A stretch of DNA of 64,000 nucleotides from Silvanigrella aquatica (lineage in GTDB: Bacteria; Bdellovibrionota_B; Oligoflexia; Silvanigrellales; Silvanigrellaceae): assembly GCF_001907975.1 (NCBI RefSeq), contig NZ_CP017834.1, forward strand, positions 2,864,987-2,928,986. The letters are read 5' to 3'. The notes under the pieces are model-generated. The model ran no database searches. It had not been told where the DNA came from and was given only the letters and a program-made list of their open reading frames with translations. Made by a program: the position numbers and the translations under genes. Every line of letters starts with the position of its first letter. Position 1 is the first letter of the stretch. Shown piece after piece: positions 1 through 8,043 of this stretch.

Positions 1-153
1 ATTTTATCACGAGCCTTTGCACTATGCTTTTCAAAGTGTAGTTTTCCTAGCAATGCACCCTGTGCTGAATTTCTTTAAAGACAATAGTGTTTTTATATAC
101 TTTTCCGCAGCAAGTGCCCTATAAAATGGCTTCGCCCATACAGGAGTTTCTCA

Positions 154-417
154 ATGGCTCTCAAATTTAGACTTCAACGCCACGGCTGCAAAGGTCGCCC
201 TTTTTATCATGTTGTCGTTACAGACTCTCGTAATGCGCGCAACGGCCGCTTTATTGAGCGCGTAGGTCACTACAATCCCATGACTGATCTTTCCATTGTC
301 GAACTTAAAACAGACAGAATGGCTCACTGGTATGGCGTTGGCTGCCGTCCTACGGACACTGTTGCAAATTTACTCAAAATCAAAAAAATTGATCTTGCTG
401 AAATTGCAAAAGCTTAA
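154..417 (+). CDS. rpsP: 30S ribosomal protein S16
   Basis: Small-subunit ribosomal protein S16, needed for 30S assembly. The 87-aa product has the family's conserved N-terminus (basic RLQRHG, then a GRPFYHVVV strand, [11 protein letters not shown] and the GHYNP turn) and normal length. An AGGAG-like site (caggag) lies about 8 bases before the ATG. In many bacteria rpsP leads an rpsP-rimM-trmD-rplS operon, but here a strong hairpin follows directly and rpsT is next, so it appears to be transcribed alone or with upstream genes outside the window. Identification is by eye and is secure. Confidence 0.97.
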   Translation: MALKFRLQRHGCKGRPFYHVVVTDSRNARNGRFIERVGHYNPMTDLSIVELKTDRMAHWYGVGCRPTDTVANLLKIKKIDLAEIAKA

Positions 418-433
418 ATTTATTTTTCAATTT

Positions 434-475
434 AGCGATTTAGGTATCCAGGGCTCCTAAATCGCTTTGTTAAGT
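434..475 (+). terminator. Intrinsic terminator after rpsP
   Basis: A perfect 11-bp stem (AGCGATTTAGG at 434-444 with CCTAAATCGCT at 456-466), an 11-base loop and a short T-rich tail sit 17 bases after the rpsP stop codon. Confidence 0.75.
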
Positions 476-556
476 GTGAGATTGGTTCAAGCAAGTCTAT
501 GCGCTCTCACTTAATTTTTTCTAGCAGCATATACTTATACTATTTGGAGCTTATCA

Positions 557-829
557 ATGGCTAATCATGTTTCTTCCGAAAAACGCGCTCGTCAAACTGA
601 AGTACGTCGCCTTCGCAACCGCGCTAATATGAGCGCAATGAAGACGACTGTAAAAAAAGTACTCGAAGCAGTTCAAAAGAAAGATTTCTCTAATATCGAT
701 GCACTTTTACGTGATGCACAATCTGTTATTGCGAAAACACGTCAAAAAGGCTCTATTCATAAAAACAATATGGCACGCCGTATTAGCAGACTAAATGCAT
801 TTGTAAACAAAGCACGTAACGCTCAATAA
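557..829 (+). CDS. rpsT: 30S ribosomal protein S20
   Basis: Primary 16S rRNA-binding protein S20. The 90-aa product is a typical Lys/Arg/Ala-rich helical protein with the family's RARQTEVRRLRNRANMSAMKT core, KKGSIHKNNMARRISRL-type C-terminal motif and usual length. It starts at ATG 557 with a TTTGGAGC site 7 bases upstream. A separate hairpin lies in its 5' region and a bidirectional terminator follows it, so it is probably its own transcription unit. In E. coli S20 represses its own translation; whether the upstream hairpin does this here is unknown. Confidence 0.97.
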   Translation: MANHVSSEKRARQTEVRRLRNRANMSAMKTTVKKVLEAVQKKDFSNIDALLRDAQSVIAKTRQKGSIHKNNMARRISRLNAFVNKARNAQ

Positions 830-850
830 GTTTTATTTTGCTTTACAAAA

Positions 851-890
851 AAGCCTCTTTGTTGCTGTTGTGACAAAGAGGCTTTTTATT
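851..890 (+). terminator. Bidirectional terminator between rpsT and the ATP-grasp gene
   Basis: A perfect 12-bp inverted repeat (AAGCCTCTTTGT at 851-862, ACAAAGAGGCTT at 873-884) is flanked by T-runs on both strands (TTTTTATT on +, TTTTTTG on -). It lies between the convergent rpsT and ATP-grasp genes and can stop both. Confidence 0.9.
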
Positions 891-911
891 ATTGTGACGA
901 TAATATTTAAA

Positions 912-2195
912 TTAATTTATTTCAAATTTTAAATTATCTATAACAAAATTTATAGCCTGCTCTATTTTTCCCATTAAATCTTTTTCATGATTCCCTTCGA
1001 CAATCACATAACCAAAAGAGTCGCCACTAAAGGAACGCCTCCAGCCTTGCTCTCCGAGCGAAATATTTAATTTTGATTTTTTTATACTTTTTATTTCAGA
1101 AAAATTTGGAATTGCTTTACAAACTCCCTCTTGAGGAGGAATTAAAAAGAATCCACACAATGATTTCAAATTGTCCTGCGCTAATAAATGAAGAGCATTT
1201 TTGCTAGACAGAATTCTGCTTTGCAATAAAAATTGTAATTTATTAAGATTAATTCCTGCTGCGAATTCAATTGTTTCATTTATTCTTCCTCCTCCGGTGC
1301 GGCAAGCAATTTCACATAAAGAAAGATTTTGAAATTCATCGACAAAAACTTCGGCATGAAAAGTGTAACCATTCGGCAAAGAAAAAGCTTTGCAGACCTT
1401 TTCCACATACGAAACTAATTTATTAAAAATAGGGTTATCATCACTTAGCATATAACTTCCCGAATAGTTATTTTGCGAGAAATTATTTAATTGCAGACCT
1501 TTAAATAAATATTTACTAGGGCAAATAAATGGAATTTCGCCATCAATACAAATACCATCCACATGATACAAATCGCCCGCTTGAAAGATTTCAACACACA
1601 AATCAGAAACATATTCTGAGTAAGGTATACGAGGCGTAAAGCCTATTTCTAAGAATCCAATAAGTTCATTTTTATCTGATATTTTTTTACCAAATACAGA
1701 GCCCGAACTTGTCCTGGGTTTAATAAAAATAGGTAATTGAAAATTCTCCACAAAATTAATAAGCGAAAGAGGATTTTCAAGTGGTATACCTTGATGAACA
1801 GCAATATTATGCCTTAATAAATTTTCTTTCATTAAAATTTTATCACGAAAATTCATCGCATTTTCAATAGACTGACCATATTTTATTCCCAACTTATCTC
1901 TCAATCGTGCTGAACGAATAACATCATCTTCCCCAAAAGAAATGATGTCAGAAATCGGATACTCTTGATGCAGTTTAATTACATCTAAATAAACATTTCC
2001 ATTATTTAAGTAATTTTCATAGGACTTGATAAATTTGAATATGCTTTTATTTTTTAATTCTATAATTTCATCTTCAGTCGTACTTTCATAATCTAGTATT
2101 AAACTCAACATAATTTCATTATCAAAATTTTTTAACCAATCTTCAAATTGAAATTCATGAATTTTATGTAAGGTCAGAACAAGAATATGTTTCAT
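912..2195 (-). CDS. ATP-grasp domain ligase, unknown substrate
   Basis: A 427-aa protein of the ATP-grasp superfamily, which forms an acylphosphate and couples a carboxylate to an amine or thiol. The order is: an N-terminal Rossmann-like part starting MKHILVLTL; a central ATP-binding part with the lid/strand IFIKPRTSSGSVFGKKI; and a C-terminal metal-binding part with FHAEVFVDE then LCEIACRTGGGRINET, matching the usual E...E.N/R.GG pattern. It lies alone between convergent rpsT and divergent pal, so context gives no substrate. It resembles amino-acid or peptide ligases of the carbamoyl-phosphate-synthase type more than RimK. The nearest Shine-Dalgarno match (AAGGAG) is 13 bases from the ATG, slightly far. 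Confidence 0.7.
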   Translation of the reverse strand: MKHILVLTLHKIHEFQFEDWLKNFDNEIMLSLILDYESTTEDEIIELKNKSIFKFIKSYENYLNNGNVYLDVIKLHQEYPISDIISFGEDDVIRSARLRDKLGIKYGQSIENAMNFRDKILMKENLLRHNIAVHQGIPLENPLSLINFVENFQLPIFIKPRTSSGSVFGKKISDKNELIGFLEIGFTPRIPYSEYVSDLCVEIFQAGDLYHVDGICIDGEIPFICPSKYLFKGLQLNNFSQNNYSGSYMLSDDNPIFNKLVSYVEKVCKAFSLPNGYTFHAEVFVDEFQNLSLCEIACRTGGGRINETIEFAAGINLNKLQFLLQSRILSSKNALHLLAQDNLKSLCGFFLIPPQEGVCKAIPNFSEIKSIKKSKLNISLGEQGWRRSFSGDSFGYVIVEGNHEKDLMGKIEQAINFVIDNLKFEIN

Positions 2196-2460
2196 ATTTA
2201 GGAATAAACTCCTTACTTAAAAATTTTAATTTTAAAAAATATATCAAAAATATCGCAATGCAATTTTCTATGATTATTAAAAATAAATTTCAAAAAATCA
2301 AAAATCTTTTAATATATTTTTTACTATAAATCAATAATTACAAATAAGATAAAAAAATTTTAACATCTCTTGCCCAAAATCCTTTCCTATTTCATTCATT
2401 ATGGTTATAGTGGGGCGTTAAAATGCCATATTTTGCAAAATATCAACTTAGGAGAGAGCC

Positions 2461-2940
2461 ATGAATCATTCTAAAATAATACTATTAACATCATTTTTTT
2501 CTGTTTCCTTATTAACTATAAGCTGTTCTAGTTCTAACAAAAGCGAAAGTAGTAATACAGCAGCACAAACATCTGATGCAAAACCAGCCGAAGTTTCTAA
2601 AGAACAACCGGGCGAGCTCAAGACTATTTATTTTGAATTTAATAAGTACAATATTAAGAATGACCAAAAAGAAAATACAAATCAGATTGTAAAATACTTG
2701 AAAGCAAACCCAAAAATTAAAGTTCAAATACAAGGACATACTGATAACCGAGGTTCGTCCGAATACAATATGGCATTAGGCATGAAAAGGGCGATGTCAC
2801 TTAAAAATTATTTAACAGCAAACAAAGTGACTAATGACTTAGATACAATTAGTTTTGGAGAAGAAAAACCTGCGGTAAAAGGCGACACAGAAGAAGCTTG
2901 GACGAAAAATCGTCGCGGTGAAGTCGTACAGGTAAAATAA
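2461..2940 (+). CDS. pal: OmpA-family peptidoglycan-associated lipoprotein (Pal-like)
   Basis: Outer-membrane lipoprotein that binds peptidoglycan. The 159-aa precursor has a hydrophobic signal ending in a lipobox with Cys22 (TISC), a Ser/Lys/Glu-rich linker, then an OmpA C-terminal domain: YFEFNKYNI strand, QIQGHTDNRGS and the helix ALGMKRAMSLKNYL. The TDxRGS and NRR elements that contact diaminopimelate are present. A GGAGAGAG site precedes the ATG and a TATAGT -10-like box lies about 50 bases upstream. It stands alone, with no tolB/ybgF next to it, so the Tol-Pal assignment rests on the protein; a general OmpA lipoprotein is the alternative. Confidence 0.85.
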   Translation: MNHSKIILLTSFFSVSLLTISCSSSNKSESSNTAAQTSDAKPAEVSKEQPGELKTIYFEFNKYNIKNDQKENTNQIVKYLKANPKIKVQIQGHTDNRGSSEYNMALGMKRAMSLKNYLTANKVTNDLDTISFGEEKPAVKGDTEEAWTKNRRGEVVQVK

Positions 2941-2947
2941 ATACTTT

Positions 2948-3274
2948 TTACTTATTATATTTATTATTGAACTCACTATCAGACATAATTAAATATAAGA
3001 TTCCTTCAATAAATGCTATGACGGTTGGGATAAAAGTCCAACAAAATAAAAGATAAAGAACTCCCAGCATTACGCTTCCTAAATAAAACTTATGAACACC
3101 AAATCCACCTAGAAAAAAAGCAAAAAGAGCCGCTGCTAAACGATTGCGCCCGGTATTATAAGGGGCTTCTATTTGTCGACAGCCACATTGTGGACAGATT
3201 TCTGCCTTCATATTTATTATATTACCGCAATCTTTGCAATGTTTCGTATTATCATCCGTATGAATTCTATTCAT
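2948..3274 (-). CDS. TM2-domain membrane protein with N-terminal zinc ribbon
   Basis: A 108-aa protein with two parts. Residues about 13-33 form a zinc ribbon (CKDCG ... CPQCG). Residues about 47-100 form a TM2 domain: FFLGGFGVHKFYLG, a turn, then a second hydrophobic helix ending near IMSDSEFN. TM2 proteins are small two-helix membrane proteins with no settled function in bacteria. An AGGAAA site lies 7 bases before the ATG. Its stop is only 8 bases from the pal stop (convergent), with no obvious terminator between them. Confidence 0.85.
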   Translation of the reverse strand: MNRIHTDDNTKHCKDCGNIINMKAEICPQCGCRQIEAPYNTGRNRLAAALFAFFLGGFGVHKFYLGSVMLGVLYLLFCWTFIPTVIAFIEGILYLIMSDSEFNNKYNK

Positions 3275-3319
3275 TTAAATTTCCTACTATTAAATTGTTA
3301 AAGATCTTCGAAAAAAAAA

Positions 3320-3835
3320 TTAAATTTTAATAAATTGCATATAATGTTTTAACTCACCTATAGATTCCAAGATATCATCTATAGCTCTGTGCTTATGCTT
3401 TTTATCATATTTTTTATTATAAATACCTTCAAATAAAATTTTAAAACTTGAAACATCAAGCATTCGATAATGCAATGTTTTTGCAAAATCAGGCATCCAC
3501 TGATCGATAAATTTTCTATCTTGTCCTATGGAATTACCTGCTAACACGGCGCGATCATTTTGCGAAAACTCTTGAATAATTTTAACAAGATCTTTTTCAA
3601 CATCAACTTCGGGTTTCCCATTTGCTACCTTAGCTGTCAAACCACTTTTACCGTGATGTTCTGTGCACCAAGCATCCATACCCTGTAAAATACTCTGATC
3701 TTGATAAACAATGGCTTCATATTCTTTTACGACATTCATGGAGAGATCTGTAACAAGAAGTGCCACTTCCAATATCCGTTCCTTAGTATGATCTAAGCCT
3801 GACATTTCCATATCAAGCCAAAATAAGTTTTTCAT
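3320..3835 (-). CDS. orn: Oligoribonuclease
   Basis: 3'-5' exoribonuclease that degrades 2-5-nt RNA and the c-di-GMP product pGpG. The 171-aa product shows the DEDDh signature: WLDMEMSGLD near the N-terminus (Asp8, Glu10), GNSIGQDRKFID in the middle, and HRAIDDI with the catalytic His and Asp near the C-terminus. Length is slightly below the usual 180. The -strand upstream region has only a weak ribosome site. valS follows upstream on the same strand, but a terminator lies between them. Orn would complete c-di-GMP turnover with the PilZ/receiver protein at 23.6-24.7 kb; that link is inference. Confidence 0.95.
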   Translation of the reverse strand: MKNLFWLDMEMSGLDHTKERILEVALLVTDLSMNVVKEYEAIVYQDQSILQGMDAWCTEHHGKSGLTAKVANGKPEVDVEKDLVKIIQEFSQNDRAVLAGNSIGQDRKFIDQWMPDFAKTLHYRMLDVSSFKILFEGIYNKKYDKKHKHRAIDDILESIGELKHYMQFIKI

Positions 3836-3861
3836 TTCAAAATTCTTTCAGCAAACAAATG

Positions 3862-3897
3862 ATAAAAATAAAGAGAGCATTGAAAATACTCTCTTTA
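3862..3897 (-). terminator. Intrinsic terminator of valS
   Basis: On the - strand a 9-bp stem (TAAAGAGAG / CTCTCTTTA, arms at 3889-3897 and 3869-3877) with an 11-base loop is followed by a TTTATTTTTATC tail, four bases past the valS stop. Confidence 0.85.
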
Positions 3898-3900
3898 ATG

Positions 3901-6564
3901 TTAAAGTAACTTTAACGAATCTTGCAACATTTCAAGTTCTTTTTGATTATCTGCAAGTTGCTTTTTGGCGCCTTCCAGAATGTGCATAGGAGCCCCTTTC
4001 ACAAATTCTGTATTGCTCAGACGTTTTTCAACTCCTGAAATAGTTCCTGTTACTTTTTCAATTTTCTTTAAAAGACGATCGCGTTCCGCTTGTCTATCCA
4101 CAAGTCCTTCTAAACTCACAAAAATTTCAGAGTTATTCACCAAACTAGGGGCACAAAAGCCTTTTTGTTCTGTAGCAAAATAAAATTTTGCTTTCGCCAA
4201 TGCTTCCATTTGTGGAGTTAAATTTCCAAAACGAGATTGAGAATCTTTTAAGTAAACAGTTAATTCAGTTGCCGGATGTATGTTGAATTTACCGCGAATC
4301 GCTCGGACGGCAACAACAACGGCTTGCACTTCTCTCATGTGTTGAATGGAGTTTTCATCAATCATATGAGGAAGTACTTCAGGTAATTTCGCAAAACCAA
4401 GAGTTGTTCCGTTATTATTTGGATTTAATTGTTGCCAAATTTCTTCTGTAATAAAAGGCATTATAGGATGCATAATACGAAGAATACCATCAAAAATCTG
4501 GAATGCTAATGTTAAAGTTTCACCTGCTAATTTTTTATTATTTTCATCGGACAAACGTGGTTTTAATAATTCCACAAACCAGTCACAATATGTCATCCAT
4601 ATAAATTCATACATTGAGCTTGAGTATTGAGAAAATTCATAACGTGCAATATTATCGTGAACTTTACGAACAACATCAAAAAATTCACTGGTAATCCATC
4701 CCATTATTTCATCATTGGGTCTTATTTTAAGATTATCAAATGAGATATTTGCAGGATTGATATCGAGTTTTTCTGCGTTCATGGTTAAAAATCGTGTGGC
4801 ATTCCAAATTTTATTGGCAAATGTTTTACCAAGTTCACAGCAATCATCGCTCCAAAAAATATCTTGCCCTGTGACAATTTGATTTACCAAAGAGAAACGC
4901 ATGGCATCGGTGCCATACTTTGTCATAATTCCTGTAACATCGGGAGAATTGCCAAGAGATTTGCTCATTTTTCTTCCCTTAGCATCGCGGACAATAGGCG
5001 TAAAGTAACAATGTTTAAAGGGCGTTTCTTGTGTAAAATACTCCCCTGCCATGACCATGCGTGCAATCCAGAAAAAGATGATATCGGCGCCTGTCACAAT
5101 AACATCTGTGGGATAATAATATTCCAAATCAAGCTTTTCTTCCTCGGAAGGGTTTGCCCAATTGTGCACGCCAAAAGGCCAGAGCCAGGAACTGGCCCAG
5201 GTATCAAGAACGTCTTCATCTTGAGTGAGTTTCCCATGACCGCACTTATGGCACTTTAAAGGCGCCCGTTCTTCACAATGGACGTGAGAACAGCTGTCAC
5301 AAGTATATATCGGTAAGCGGTGTCCCCACCACAATTGACGAGAAATACACCAATCTTGAATATTGGTAAGCCAATGTTCCCATGTTTTTTCTTGATGCGC
5401 AGGAATTAACTTGAGACGTCCAGAACGTGTGGCATCCAATGTCATTTCTGCCATTTTGTCCATTTTAATGTACCATTGCTCACTTAAATAATACTCAATA
5501 GGAACATTGCCGCGCTCTGATATACCGATGACAAGTTTATGAGGAACAATTTTATCTAATAATCCAACTTGTTCTAATTCTATGACGAGTTTTTTACGTG
5601 CCACATAGCGATCTAATCCGCGATAAGATTCTGGTACGTTATCGTTTAAACGCGCATCGGGATGTAAAATATTCAATAAACCTAAATTATGTCTTTTCCC
5701 CACTTCAAAGTCATTCATGTCATGTGCCGGTGTGATTTTTAGAACTCCCGTTCCAAAATCTTTTTCAACATAATGATCAGCAATAATAGGGATTTTTCGA
5801 TTACAAATAGGAACAATAACATTTTTTCCAATGAGATGCGCATAACGATCGTCACTGGGGTGCACCGCTATGGCCAAATCCCCAAATAAAGTTTCGGGAC
5901 GTGTTGTCGCCACAATAAGACTTTCCTTGGGATTGTCCTCAACAACGTAACGAATATGCCAGAGAGAACCATTGCGTTCTTCCGGAAGAACTTCTTCATC
6001 GGAAATAACGGATTGACTTACGGGACACCAATTGACGAGACGGTGACTTTTATAAATAAGGCCATTTTTATAAAGCTTCACAATTCCTTTGATAACCGCA
6101 GAAGAATACTTTTCATCCATAGTGAACGTATTTCGTGACCAATCACAACTGATACCCAGAGTTTTCAAATAACCTTCAATACGGCCACCGTATTTTTCTT
6201 TCCACTCCCACGCGTGTTCCAAGAACTTCTCACGCCCTATTTCTTTTTTAGAAATGCCTTTTTCTTTCAGCATATTTGTTACTTTTGCTTCGGTAGCAAT
6301 ACTGGCATGATCGGTACCGGGAATCCAACACGCTTCAAACCCTTTGGCTCTGTGCCAACGAATAAGAATGTCTTGTAACGTGAACATCATATGCCCCATG
6401 GTGAGGTCGCCCGTGACGTTGGGTGGGGGCATGACAATGGTATAAGGTTTTTTGTTAGGATTGCGGGTAGATTTATAAAAGTGATTTTTATTCCAATAGT
6501 TGCGTAATTTTTCTTCTACTTGAGAAGGATCGAAGGCTTTTGTAAAAGCTTCAAATTTGGTCAC
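3901..6564 (-). CDS. valS: Valyl-tRNA synthetase
   Basis: Class I aminoacyl-tRNA synthetase charging tRNA-Val. The 887-aa protein has PPPNVTG (46-52), a HIGH-box variant TMGH (55-58), the CP1 editing insert with ATTRPETLFGD and GTGVLKITPAHD, the Cys-rich zinc segment (CDSC...CHKCG), KMSKS at 532-536 and a C-terminal coiled coil (after about residue 820) that contacts tRNA. Length is normal. The start codon is GTG with an AAAGGAG site 6 bases upstream. There is a terminator just after the stop. No tRNA or T-box-like leader was noticed upstream. Confidence 0.98.
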   Translation of the reverse strand: MTKFEAFTKAFDPSQVEEKLRNYWNKNHFYKSTRNPNKKPYTIVMPPPNVTGDLTMGHMMFTLQDILIRWHRAKGFEACWIPGTDHASIATEAKVTNMLKEKGISKKEIGREKFLEHAWEWKEKYGGRIEGYLKTLGISCDWSRNTFTMDEKYSSAVIKGIVKLYKNGLIYKSHRLVNWCPVSQSVISDEEVLPEERNGSLWHIRYVVEDNPKESLIVATTRPETLFGDLAIAVHPSDDRYAHLIGKNVIVPICNRKIPIIADHYVEKDFGTGVLKITPAHDMNDFEVGKRHNLGLLNILHPDARLNDNVPESYRGLDRYVARKKLVIELEQVGLLDKIVPHKLVIGISERGNVPIEYYLSEQWYIKMDKMAEMTLDATRSGRLKLIPAHQEKTWEHWLTNIQDWCISRQLWWGHRLPIYTCDSCSHVHCEERAPLKCHKCGHGKLTQDEDVLDTWASSWLWPFGVHNWANPSEEEKLDLEYYYPTDVIVTGADIIFFWIARMVMAGEYFTQETPFKHCYFTPIVRDAKGRKMSKSLGNSPDVTGIMTKYGTDAMRFSLVNQIVTGQDIFWSDDCCELGKTFANKIWNATRFLTMNAEKLDINPANISFDNLKIRPNDEIMGWITSEFFDVVRKVHDNIARYEFSQYSSSMYEFIWMTYCDWFVELLKPRLSDENNKKLAGETLTLAFQIFDGILRIMHPIMPFITEEIWQQLNPNNNGTTLGFAKLPEVLPHMIDENSIQHMREVQAVVVAVRAIRGKFNIHPATELTVYLKDSQSRFGNLTPQMEALAKAKFYFATEQKGFCAPSLVNNSEIFVSLEGLVDRQAERDRLLKKIEKVTGTISGVEKRLSNTEFVKGAPMHILEGAKKQLADNQKELEMLQDSLKLL

Positions 6565-6630
6565 GGGAGACTCCTTTGCTTAAAACATACCCGTTTTTAT
6601 TACCACTTAAATATATGAGGCACAACTTAA

Positions 6631-7197
6631 TCAAATCCATTTATCAACATGATTAGTCTTAAAATTCTTCATTTTATCTAAAAGTAATTCAGGATTATTT
6701 TCACGAATAATTAAATTTGAATTTTCTAAACGGATAAACCCTTCAGTGACAGAATAATCTACGAAATGAAATAAGGAATCAAAATAACCATCAACGTTCA
6801 AAACGGCGCAAGGTTTTTTATGTAAGCCCAACTGAAGACACGTGATCATTTCAAAAAACTCTTCAACAGTGCCAAAGCCTCCTGGTAAAGCAACAAATCC
6901 ACTGGATAAATCAGCCATTAAAGCTTTTCGATCATGCATTGTTTGAACAACATGTAATTCAGAAAGGCCTTTGTGCGCTACTTCTTTATCCACCAGGAAT
7001 TGCGGCATGACACCAATCACTTCACCCTTTTGAGCAAGGACAGAATCGGCAATCTCACCCATGAGACCGACCTTACCACCTCCGTAGACCAGGGAAATTC
7101 CCCGATGCGCCATGAGGCACCCTAACTCTTTCGCAACATCTCGATAAATTGTTTTATTCCCAAAATTTGAACCACAAAAAACTGCTATTCTCTTCAT
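6631..7197 (-). CDS. LOG-family Rossmann-fold protein (TIGR00730-type)
   Basis: A 188-aa protein of the LOG / 'lysine decarboxylase-like' family. It begins MKRIAVFCGSNFG and has LVYGGGKVGLMG and the diagnostic PGGFGTVEEFFE motif (PGGxGTxxE), which binds the phosphate and ribose of nucleoside monophosphates. Characterised members are cytokinin riboside 5'-monophosphate phosphoribohydrolases; others hydrolyse AMP-like nucleotides. It lies upstream of valS in the same direction, 66 bases away, but each may have its own promoter. The physiological substrate here is unknown. Confidence 0.88.
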   Translation of the reverse strand: MKRIAVFCGSNFGNKTIYRDVAKELGCLMAHRGISLVYGGGKVGLMGEIADSVLAQKGEVIGVMPQFLVDKEVAHKGLSELHVVQTMHDRKALMADLSSGFVALPGGFGTVEEFFEMITCLQLGLHKKPCAVLNVDGYFDSLFHFVDYSVTEGFIRLENSNLIIRENNPELLLDKMKNFKTNHVDKWI

Positions 7198-7414
7198 GAC
7201 ATCCTCAATATTTCACTTTTGAATTCATATGCAATATTTTTTCATATGAAATGTTTCAATAATTGAAAACTTTTGATAAAACAACTTGATATAAGAAAGT
7301 TTGAGCTTGATTGCATTTGAGTGTTAAATAATCCCTTAATAATAAATTAAAAAGGAAACAGAAATATAATTTAAAAGAAATTGAAATCATGAATTTTTAA
7401 ATAAGGAGTTTCAA

Positions 7415-8038
7415 ATGAATGATATTTTAAACATCAGTCCCAAGGAACGTTTTCCAAATTGGGTTGAATTATACCAAGAAAATGCCGTATCTAACATGCC
7501 ATGGTTTTTTGAAGAACTCGACTCTGATCTTAAAAAGTTTTTACAATTAAAAAAAATAAATAACGGCAAATTTTTAGATATAGGAACAGGACCAGGAACA
7601 CAGGCTGTACAATTATCACAAATGGGTTTTGACGTTACAGGAACAGATATTGCAGAATCAGCAATCGAAAAAGCCAAAGAGAGCTATAAAGAATTTAAAA
7701 TTAATTTTCTTCAGGATGATATTTTAAACTCGAAATTACAAAACAAATTTGATTATATTTTTGACCGGGGCTGTTTTCACGTTATAGCTCCAGAACAGCG
7801 CGGCGTGTATGTAAATAATATTTTAAAATTATTAAAATCTAAAGGAACATTATTTTTAAAGTGTTTTCATATTGATGAACCAGAGAGAGAAGTGGGGCCT
7901 TGGCGACTTTCTGAATTTGATATTCAAAAGATATTTAATACCTATTTTCATGTGCAAACAATGCTTAAAACAACTTATCAGGGAAATACAAGTCCGTTAC
8001 CTAAAGCACTATTTTGCACAATAATAAAGAAATTATAA
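7415..8038 (+). CDS. Class I SAM-dependent methyltransferase, TPMT-like
   Basis: A 207-aa methyltransferase. Motif I is FLDIGTGPGTQAVQL, followed by the acidic loop VTGTDIAESAIEKAK. The segments MPWFFEELD near the N-terminus and FDRGCFHVI in the middle are typical of the thiopurine S-methyltransferase / TehB-like group that methylates small thiols, selenite or tellurite. An AAGGAG site lies 6 bases before the ATG. Monocistronic; its stop lies 5 bases from the convergent M13 peptidase stop. The actual substrate cannot be read from the sequence. Confidence 0.8.
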   Translation: MNDILNISPKERFPNWVELYQENAVSNMPWFFEELDSDLKKFLQLKKINNGKFLDIGTGPGTQAVQLSQMGFDVTGTDIAESAIEKAKESYKEFKINFLQDDILNSKLQNKFDYIFDRGCFHVIAPEQRGVYVNNILKLLKSKGTLFLKCFHIDEPEREVGPWRLSEFDIQKIFNTYFHVQTMLKTTYQGNTSPLPKALFCTIIKKL

Positions 8039-8043
8039 TCACA

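Noticed and set aside
1-153. rimM-trmD-type operon or regulatory RNA upstream of rpsP
   Set aside because: Only 153 bases are available, no coding frame or conserved structure can be supported; TATAAA near 120 has no matching -35 box.
4864-5259. 131-codon frame opposite valS
   Set aside because: Lies wholly inside valS on the other strand and has no family pattern; a shadow of valS codons.
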